Shown here piece after piece: positions 56,040 through 64,000 of a stretch of 64,000 nucleotides of DNA. The translations under genes were made by a program, and so were the position numbers. Source of the DNA: Bidens hawaiensis (taxonomy: Eukaryota > Streptophyta > Magnoliopsida > Asterales > Asteraceae). The stretch spans positions 62,001 to 126,000 of the forward strand of contig JAIQDT010005474.1 of the NCBI GenBank assembly GCA_021521415.1, read 5' to 3'. Under the pieces are notes generated by a model, which saw only the letters and a program-made list of their open reading frames with translations, was not told where the DNA came from and searched no databases. Numbering within the stretch: the stretch's first letter is position 1; each line of letters begins with the position of its first letter.

Positions 56040-56616
56040 ATAGCAAATGTTACTTAAACGTGTTATTTTCCTTATCCAAAACATAAAACGGAGATTACAA
56101 GCGTAAACAAATAAATCCAAATTAGGGGTATCGAGCTTTATTAATGAAACCAAGTTCGTTTGCGGTGTCCCGCTTCCACCATAATTTACCATTGAAAGAG
56201 TAGATAGATTAGAAGCCTCAATATATGTTCTCCCAACTGGGCTGTAATAGTAAACCCAAACAGTACTAAGATTTTGATGCACTATACCACAAAAACTCTT
56301 AAGACCATTATAGCCGATAAGATGAAACGCTTGTAAATAAGGGCAACTAGTTATGAGACAATTTATCACTTCATCATATATATGAACGTCAGCGAGCTCC
56401 AAAAATATCAACAAATTAAACTTGACAACATCAACCATCAAGACGAAGGCAACTCACGACAATGTATAGTCAATGATTTCAACACAGAATCATATAATGT
56501 GTTTAGCAAACGGTACTTTGTCAATTCCGGCAAATTAGTAATATCATTCATCAACGCTTGCAGGCCATTCTGAAGAACTAATCAAAGGCATTGGTTCACA
56601 ATATCCAATTTCGCAG
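56040..56616 (-). pseudogene. F-box/LRR-type protein fragment, broken
   Basis: The only host-gene-like sequence. On the minus strand the first frame (56580-56460) reads LQALMNDITNLPELTKYRLLN...LKSLTIHCRELPSS. After a stop/shift near 56445 it continues as VVKFNLLIFLELADVHIYDEVIN, SCPYLQAFHLIGYNGLKSF, NLSTLSMVNYGG and SLIKLDTPNLDLF. The pattern of CPxL and L-x-L repeats fits the LRR part of plant F-box/LRR (FBD-type) proteins, ubiquitin-ligase substrate receptors. No F-box domain is present. It is cut at 56616 by the Z2 LTR and fades near 56040. Confidence 0.5.
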
Positions 56617-58300
56617 TATCACATCCCAACCTATGGCGGAATATGTCAGGGTGCAACGTTGATTGTTCAGTAGATCAAAAGACACTAATTAATAGAGACA
56701 ATAACAATTTATTTAATTAGCAAAATTCAAGTACACGTTTACAATAGATCGAAATCATACATACAGTAGCCTTTTAACTATATTGCTTAAAGGCATTATT
56801 AAGCGTCCTTCACTTCATCGAGCAACTTAACCTGCAGCATTGTAAAAATAATATTTGTCACACAAAGTTGGAAAGAAATCATAGGGTTGTGTGTGTGTGT
56901 GTGTATAATATTGTAAAGGCAATCCAAATACCATAATGACATCAATCAAATATAAATGTAAATGCGAGTAAGGTCATGAAAACATACATTCACCCCTGAC
57001 ACGAAGTCAGACTACTGGGAAGAACAGGTAGCCCTCCATGCTAACCCACTTGAGCTTTTGTTTATGTTTGCGTTTGCAAAATCAATAAACCAAATCAATC
57101 AATAATTTAAGCATGTAATCATGTAACAAGTAAGCATGTAACAAGTAATCATATAACAAGTATATATGAAAGCAATCAAGATGATAATAGTTTGGATCAT
57201 GTTTGCGATTTAAAGGTATAAATAAATAATTGAGTTGAGATAAGTACAATGCTACACCCCCAAGATATTTGAAAAGTAAAACGAGGACCATGAATTACTC
57301 ACCTTTTAAGGCAGCAACGAGTTAAGATAGTAAAAACAAACTTGCAGATCAAGTGGACCGAAATTAAGGAAAACAATGAAAAACCCTATATAAAATAAAT
57401 ATGACTTATTAACTAAGGATGAAAAAGAAAATATACAAAAATCCAAGTTCAATATAATCGGTCTTAAATCGAGAGTTAAACGAGTAAATAAACGAACTTG
57501 CGGTTTTAATCAAATAAATATATAAAAATTTGGTTTTTAATAATTATATTCTGTATAAATATTATTTTATGAGTTTTGGTCAGTTTAGTTTGGTTAAAAT
57601 ACACGAAGCGAACAATATGAAAGATTAAAGTAAATTAAGCGAGTGCTTGGGTTTTATCGGACTCGACCTATAACTAGGTCGAATTAGCTTCCAACAAACC
57701 TTATATGCAAAAACGATATGTTTAAATATTAGTTTCTGTAAAAATTTTATGTTTAACAAATAATAAACGAAAAAAGCCCGATTTTTTAAACTAACACTAG
57801 AATTCTAGTTTGATTCAATTGAACCTTGAAACGCCTCAAATCCATGGATTGGATAGAGGGATTTTGATTCAAGTATGATAAAGAACGTAAAACAATGACA
57901 AATCACCCAGAATTGGAAGAGGAGGATGAAGATTTGAAGACGGGTTTGACTTTTGAAAGTCAATGGATGAAGGACACCAAAGAACACCATGCATTCGACT
58001 TTGAGAAACGAAATTGAAGGTTTGCAAAGATGTGAAAGAGGCAAGGAGGCTTGGCTTATAAAGGAATTGAATTAGGGTTAGGGTTTAATCAATTAATTGA
58101 AGAGATTTGGTTTAGTGGGCTTTTTAACAAAAGAATACTCGGTTAATTATTTAAATCACAAAAGTTAAGGGATAAGATAGGGGGATTATGGTAGGAATTA
58201 ACCTAGGAACATTCTACAATCAAGAAACCGACTCAAAAACAAGGTTGGAATAGATTTGGAGACTTAAATGAGTGAAATACATGAAAACCTAATGCAAAAG
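56617..58300 (-). mobile_element. Z2: gypsy-type LTR, minus strand (probably solo)
   Basis: The minus strand ends GGTTGGGATGTGATA, like Z1 (CCAACCTATGGC shared on +), but directly abuts the F-box fragment without a primer site. It contains a (GT)n run (56888-56904) and a TATA-like TTTATAAG (minus; 58055-58062). The far boundary near 58300 is a guess. Small ORFs inside are not credible. Confidence 0.5.
56888..56904. repeat. (GT)n microsatellite
   Basis: About eight GT units lie inside the Z2 LTR. Confidence 0.9.
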
Positions 58301-58399
58301 GCCCATCACGTATCGCTGATGTGGTGTGCGTGATGTGGATAATTAAGATTTGTTGATTCATACAAGATTGTGTTTTAAATTTATAAAAATGATTTCTAC

Positions 58400-58500
58400 T
58401 AGGACAAAACCACACAAAAATAGGCAAGTGTACATATCGTATATGTAGAATAGTATTGGTAAGAACCAAGTATCAATCCGTAGACACAAATAGTTTCAAA
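58400..58500. repeat. W-related block
   Basis: AAACCACACA...GGCAAGTGTAC, GTAGAATAG, CCAAGTATC and GTAGACAC align with W1 (about 31890-31985) over roughly 85 bases. It lies next to the downstream end of the Copia-B extra ORF. The ends of this copy are not resolved. Confidence 0.6.
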
Positions 58501-58639
58501 TAACGAATATTTGTTTTAAATTAACCTGAGATAATAATCATTCAAAGGTGGTTTTTAAACTACTTTCTTTTTAAATTAAATTAAATTATATAAAATAGGT
58601 GAACAAGGAGATAAGTTTTCAGACAAGAAAATCAATAAC

Positions 58640-59985
58640 TAAAGGTTACCATCTTAAATCAAGAATCCACTTCATTCTTTCTTGATGATTATTATGATGA
58701 ATATGTGCCTCATCTGATCTTGAAACACTATGTCTGCTGCCATCTAAGTTTGTTGCAAGTGTATCAAGTTCAGCAGCTGGATCATTTATGCTTGAGGTGA
58801 CATTTGATAAAAATTAGGAGGAACAGGCTGTAACGGACCCTGAGGGCGATTGAAAACCATGTAAGAAGGCTCAGGCCGTTACATAACAGATGGACTTGCC
58901 GGAGCCCTCATTTGTGCTTACGGGCTTGGCATCGCTGATAACACAGTCTGTGGAATCTCTCCAAATCTTGGATCAACAAAACTAGTAGTTGTCAACGTGA
59001 TAGTAGGAGAAACTGCTGGAGTAATAGGCACCACAGGAGTTGGAGTAGGAGAAGTAGGAATCACATGAGCTAAAGAAGCAGGAACATAAATATGTATAGA
59101 CGGTCTGATAATAGGAATCGAAGGCTAACTCGGAATTTCAATACCAATTCCCCGTCTAACCCTCTGCTTCTTTGGTGTGTTTGTTTTCTCAACCATAGGC
59201 TCTTTTCCCTTACGCCTACGAATCTCAGCACTGCTCAAACTTCTGCTCAGACCATGACCACCATCATTACCACCCCTCCCCCCCCCCGGCACCACCATCA
59301 CCACTTTCACGCTCTGAATTTGAGTCATCGTGAGCCCAGCGATCATTAGGTGGGGGAAATATAGTCAATATAGGCAAGATGGCCAACCAAGCGCTTATAT
59401 CGCGGTCGATCATGTAGCAGTTGTCCACGATAAGTCTGAATCCTCCGAATAGTATCCAAATTCATGTGGTTGAGTAGCATAATATCAGCCCTGTTTGTCG
59501 GATCTTTCAATAAATTTGGCTGCAAGTCGTTGATGATGAGTTGGAGAAATCGCGGATACATTAGAAACTTTTCTGATGAGTTTTGCAGTTCTCCTTTAAA
59601 TGATAAAAGATCATATCTGAGAAGTTGAATGGCTTAGTAAGAACTAAAGCCAAAAAAGTTGACTACAACAAGATTCTGCACTCGTCAAAACCTCCTTTCC
59701 GTCCTCCCAGACAATGAATAAGTACGTGTAACAGGTACTTATATTGTTCACACAAATACGCCTTATTATACATTGATCGATCCAAGTCCCCCTTGTACCT
59801 CACACGCCCAAACAAACCTCTTATCAATGTCCTATCAAACTCACAACGGTCATCTACCATATCTCCAAACCCTAACACATCCCTTATCACGGAAACATCA
59901 ATCACTGTCGGTTTACCCTGTACCTTGGCCTCGATTTGGTTCTCCCCCTCAATGTATCGAGCAAGTTATTCGTTACTTTCATGAA
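58640..59985 (-). pseudogene. Copia-B extra ORF remnant
   Basis: Related to the extra ORFs of SIRE-1 and SIRE-2. The readable part starts RYIEGENQIEAKVQGKP near 59965 and continues VIRDVLGFGD, YKYLLHVLIHCLGGRKGGFD. After a frameshift (59663-59640) ALVLTKPFNFSDM follows, then a further shift and LMYPRFLQLIINDLQPNL (59561 leftward). The N-terminal 60 or so residues, including the IEDFW block, are missing. A Gly/Arg/Lys-rich segment (59346-59125) with RRRKGKEP and KKQRVRR follows, then Pro/Thr-rich sequence. Stops interrupt it. Confidence 0.75.
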
Positions 59986-62170
59986 TAAGCTCTATCATTC
60001 ATCAAATACTAACGAATAATACATTATAACAACCTTTTGACTAATAGAGTCAAAGTCAAAATTAACAAAAACCCAGAAAGTGAAAGACGATTCATCCTAA
60101 TATGATCAACTAATATTACATCTAAGAATCATATTATACTTAGTTTTAGGGATTTAAAAGTGTCGTATCAATTTATATTCTTAAACCGTCAATTGCTCAT
60201 CGATTAAAGATCCAAATCATATAAAATCGATATGCATTTGGTCGCCAGTACCTGTAGATTAATATGCAAATCGTTAGAACTAGGATTATTGATGTCTAAA
60301 AATTTGGAAAATTGCAAGAGTTTTGTTTCGGAAGGCTATGTAATAGTGAAGACGAATGGCTGCTCATTCGTATTCTGGGGATTATAAACACCCAGCAATA
60401 ATGTCATGAATACTACTGCGATTCATGAATTCAAACTAATGAATGAGACTCTCATTCGTTACTTTAAAAACTGCTATTCATTAAAAACCCATGAATAACC
60501 CCTTCATTCGTGAAACTTTTAAACGAATAAGCTGGTCAATCACTAACCTCTAACGAATAAGTTAAATTAAATAGTTATTCATTAGTACAGTGCACGAATT
60601 AACACATTCGCTATCAGGTAGCAGAAGTGAATGTGCATTCATAATGAATGAACTCATACATTATAAAATTTAACGAATGTCTAGTCATTCATTACACTGT
60701 AGTAACGAATAGCCATTACTTTTAATGAATTAACAAGATTTCATTCAAATGATTTAAATAATCACTTAAATACAGTTAGGGTTTCAAAGTTAATACTTTA
60801 ATATTATGTACGTTAACCGATCAATCATTGATCGAAAATCATTAGATTAAGCGGATATACGTTAAAACGCAATACGTTAAGCACAAATTAACTTAAAATG
60901 TGGGGAAAGCTTTTTCATTTTATCTTGAATAGTTCGCTCGCTCGGTAAAAGCAAAAATAAAGAAGAAATAAAATCTTTTTGATTTTTTGAAATTTATATC
61001 AAAACACACTTAAAATCTTTTTCAATTTTTCATTTTTCAAACAAAAACAACGAAAATGAAATTCAAAAATGTAAATGCAATGAAAGTAATTCAATAAAGC
61101 AGTACATATTTTTGTGAGTTTGAGCAGGGAATCATATTGACTTATGACATTTTAAGCTACAATTCAATTTCGATCTTATCATGCACGTAATCCAACGATG
61201 ATTGCAGATATAATTGTCCTCTTAAGCTTTACACAGACTTGTCGGAAACTTTATGATATGTTTAAGGTTCAAATAAACACGAATCATATGTAGACCCCAC
61301 CTATTAGACATAACTTTTCTATCTCTTATACAGTGAAGTTTCACATGTATGTTTATCTTTTGATTATAGAATTTGATTAACTGTGACTCATGCAAAAGTA
61401 AGAAAAGTAAAAATAAAGCAGAACGTTAAAATTCTCCATTAAGATCGGTATTGCTACACGCAACTAAGGTTCCTTTTTAACAAAATAAGAAAATAAAAAT
61501 AAGTTGAAGTTGTATAAAGTCTTAACAATCAATTCGGATAATCCCGTATTATCGCGTGGAGAAAGTCCAAGACTATATACAAAACACCAAGAAAATAAAG
61601 AAGAATATTCAAATCTTAACCCTCAGGTCGGATAGTCTTATCGCACAGGAGAGGATCCAAGATTTGAACAAAAATAATGAAAAAATAAAGTTGAATTTCT
61701 TTGCAAAATAAAAAAAAAATAAGCTGAATTTTTAGCAAAATTTACGCATGCACACACAGTAATCATTTAAACTTTTTGATTTTTCAAACTAGATATAGAA
61801 TCATGCGTCAAGATGTGATAGCACTAGATTTGGCGATTGTTTATGTTTATATCTTATCAGTACCTATATAGTCTGTCAAACCTATCTTCGCATATCATAT
61901 AGCTGGTCCTACGACAATTTTTCAATCTAATTTATTCATGTGCTAGATCCGCCAAGTCAATGTACTATCATTTTTCCTTTATGCTTTAAAAACTCATTTT
62001 GAGGAGCAGGTTTTAGTGTTTTTGAATTTTTAATATGTGAATGTTTTTGGATTTTAAATTTTATCTGTACAAACTAAAAACACAATATTTTTGTATTTTT
62101 CCCAATTTCCTAAAACATACAAAATAAATGAAAAACTTAAAAACAAACGAAAACTATACAAAATAAATGA
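59986..62170 (-). other. Copia-B spacer between pol and the extra ORF
   Basis: No coding sequence. The part nearest the extra ORF (60000-60740) carries AACGAAT/ATTCGTT copies, with a weak TATA-like element on the minus strand (TTTATAAT, about 60382-60389). The rest (60780-62170) is AT-rich and shows no clear feature. Confidence 0.7.
60000..60740. repeat. AACGAAT motif array in the Copia-B spacer
   Basis: More than fifteen copies or near copies of AACGAAT/ATTCGTT in both orientations lie in the same relative position as the arrays of SIRE-1 and SIRE-2. Confidence 0.85.
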
Positions 62171-63404
62171 TTTAACCAAGCAATTGAACTTTAGTCAAAG
62201 TTTTTAATCCATTTATACCAAGCAAGTATTTAAAACGTGCTTTATCAAACGCCTTGGTATAAAGGTCAGCCATTTGGAAATCCATGTGAATTTTATCAAA
62301 TTTATTAATTTCTTTTCATAGCAATCACGGATAAAATGATATCTGATTTAGATGTGTTTGGTTTTCGAATGCTGAACGGGATTTTTGGTGATACTAATGG
62401 CAGCTGAATTATCAATACAAATGAGCGTAGTAAGAAACTTCAAACCGTAATCCCGCAGATGCTGCTGGATCCAGAGAACTTGTGAACAGCAACTCGAGGC
62501 CGCCACACACTCTGCTTCTGCTGTTGAAGTTAAGACCGTTATCTGCTTCTTACATTACCAGGAAACAAGCCGGTTTCCTAAGAATTGACTTCCCGCTGTC
62601 GTTGACTTGAAGTTGATCTTGCACCCGCCCCAATCTGAATTGGTATAAGCCGTCAAATCGAAACTATCATCCTTGGGATACCATAACCCGACGTTAGGAT
62701 TACCCCTCAGATAGTGTATGATTCGCTTAACCGCCGCTAAATGAGTCACTCGGGGACTCGACTGGTACCTGGCACAAAGACAAACAACAAACATAATATC
62801 AGGACGAGATGCAGTTAAGTACATTAAAGAACCAATCGTAGCTCATATAGGGTCGGATCCATGGTCTCCTCCAATTCGTCTGATGACAAATTGTAACCCA
62901 CGGGTAGAGGTGTCAAGGAGACTTTTCCGGCAGTTATCTTGAATCGGCTTAAGACATCATTCATGTATTTTGTCCGATGAATGAAGATTCCTAAATCAGA
63001 CTTGTGAACCTTGCAACCCCAAGAAGAAGTTTATCTCCCCCATCAAACTCATACCGAACTTGGTTAGCATGGTATTCTCGAAGTCCTTGCATAGTTTGTC
63101 GTTCGTCGAGCCAAAAATGATATCATCCACATAAATCTGGACTAGGAGCAAATCTTCACCAATATGCTTATAGAACAATGTACAATCCATAGTCCCCCGC
63201 TTAAAGCCACTATCCAACAAATGATCAGCAAGTGTGCTGTACCAGTCTATCGGGGCCTGGTGTAAACCAAATAGAGCCTTGTTTAATCGGTAAACACGCT
63301 CGAGATAGTTCGGATCTTCAAAAATGGGAGGTTGCTTCACATACACCTCCTCATGTGTTTCCCCGTTCAAGAAAGCTGATTTTACATCCATCTGATAAAC
63401 CTTG
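62171..63404 (-). pseudogene. Copia-B reverse transcriptase and RNase H
   Basis: RT begins [17 protein letters not shown] just inside the Y2 junction and continues [15 protein letters not shown], the intact catalytic [11 protein letters not shown] and [16 protein letters not shown]. RNase H follows: MYLTASRPDIMFVVCLCAR, YTNSDWGGC (first Asp of the block replaced by Asn), a stop after LVSW (62555), then QCKKQ, STAEAECVAAS and HSKTKHI. The beginning of RT and everything upstream lie beyond Y2, outside the window. Confidence 0.92.
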
Positions 63405-64000
63405 TGTAACGCCCGCTAATTTATCGGTTTAAAGATTTCCTGCCTGTAGAGTATGTATGTTTTCTTGGGATTTGTCTGGCATCTTTCGTTGACCCGACCA
63501 TCTTCCCGGTACGTTAATTTATCTAAACTTTTTCCCCAAGTTACCACATCCCTTAAACTTCGAGGGCTAATGCGTAACATCTAATTTATATCATAAAACT
63601 TTGGATTAACCTAACCCTAACCCATTAGCGGCGCCGATCGCAAGGAGAACCCCCCCTGCTCGTTTTTCTTCTGCCCAGCCAAGTTTCAGCCATGAAAACT
63701 CCAATTCCAGGTCGGTTTTATGATTTCCCATGACTTTGACACCTTAATTGATCATATTAACGCGCTTATTGGTCGTTAAGGTTGAGTTTTGATGATAACA
63801 GTTTGCTGACGGATTCATATACATTTATTGTAGGGTCAGTAACGTGATGGTAATCCATTGTTTTTTATCGATTCTTGAGTCCATGATGTTTTATTTTGAG
63901 TCTAGTTTCCAAAAAGGTGTAGTACGTAATTTTTGGACGAGATTTGAATGGTTTTTATGAATTTATAAAATCGAGTGTCAAAGCTGATGCGGGATGACGG
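63405..64000 (+). mobile_element. Y2: Y-family gypsy LTR, start only
   Basis: It starts TGTAACGCCCGC inside the Copia-B RT. CCTTG (63400-63404) is the expected left copy of a target duplication. Sequence near 63885-64000 (GAGTCTAGTTTCC, GTAATTTTTGGACG, GATTTGAATGGTTTTTATGA) matches the complement of Y1 at 11050-11240. It runs off the window edge. Confidence 0.8.

Larger units (their letters stand above)
58640..63404 (-). mobile_element. Copia-B: SIRE-type copia fragment, minus strand
   Basis: Read leftward: RT (63404-62990), RNase H (to about 62170), a 2.2-kb spacer with AACGAAT motifs, and an extra-ORF remnant (59985 to about 58640). The shared motif and the Pol similarity indicate the same family as Copia-A. 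The RT segments overlap, so it is a separate copy. It is cut at 63404 by the Y2 LTR. No 3' LTR is visible at its left end, where a W-related block lies. Confidence 0.8.

Noticed and set aside
55864..56046. Minus-strand ORF with a poly-Tyr tail
   Set aside because: Produced entirely by the (AAT)n microsatellite.
59279..59288. Poly-C run as a G-quadruplex signal
   Set aside because: A single C run without further G/C tracts nearby; it lies in the degraded Copia-B extra ORF.

Overview
The window is a nest of plant LTR retrotransposons. I see no intact host gene. The evidence is: tRNA-iMet-type primer binding sites, polypurine tracts, long TG...CA LTRs with 5-bp target duplications, and Ty1/copia and Ty3/gypsy Pol motifs. 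The copia elements carry an extra reading frame 3' of pol, as in the SIRE lineage of dicots. That style, and the gypsy LTR ends, suggest Asteraceae; this is an inference from memory, not a database match.

Layout. 1-7103 is the 3' part of a comparatively young SIRE-type copia element, SIRE-1: reverse transcriptase/RNase H, a 2-kb spacer, an intact 963-codon extra ORF, a polypurine tract and the 3' LTR. It sits in the 5' LTR of a gypsy-like element X1, which runs to 25329. X1 also carries a 2.9-kb solo LTR, Y1 (8910-11819, duplication ACACT), and a full-length but dead Tekay-type chromovirus (12127-23726, duplication ATTCT). X1 is itself inserted in the reverse transcriptase of a minus-strand SIRE-type copia element, Copia-A. 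Copia-A runs from its 5' LTR at 53012-53523 leftward through primer site, gag, protease, integrase and RT. Between its protease and integrase lies X2, apparently a solo LTR of the X family (27655-48630, duplication ATTTA). X2 is interrupted by a complete but decayed + strand element, SIRE-2 (28873-47217), whose gag holds a 1.7-kb non-coding insertion, W1 (31826-33504).

From 53524 to about 58300 there are two minus-strand gypsy LTRs (Z1, Z2) flanking the only host-gene-like remnant, an F-box/LRR-type pseudogene fragment (56040-56616). From about 58640 to 63404 lies another minus-strand copia fragment, Copia-B (extra ORF, spacer, RNase H, RT). It is cut by a Y-family LTR that runs off the right edge.

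Most interesting pattern. Three independent SIRE-type elements each carry a dense array of a short motif. The motif is unrelated between elements: GGCGAAGTT in SIRE-1, TCGAGCA in SIRE-2, AACGAAT in Copia-A/B. In each family the array lies upstream of the LTR TATA box, and again in the pol/extra-ORF spacer upstream of a second TATA-like box. In SIRE-1 and SIRE-2 the stretch between that internal TATA and the ORF ends in a good 3' splice site just before the ATG, with candidate 5' splice sites upstream. I infer that the extra ORF is a separate transcription unit with its own LTR-like promoter and a 5'-leader intron.
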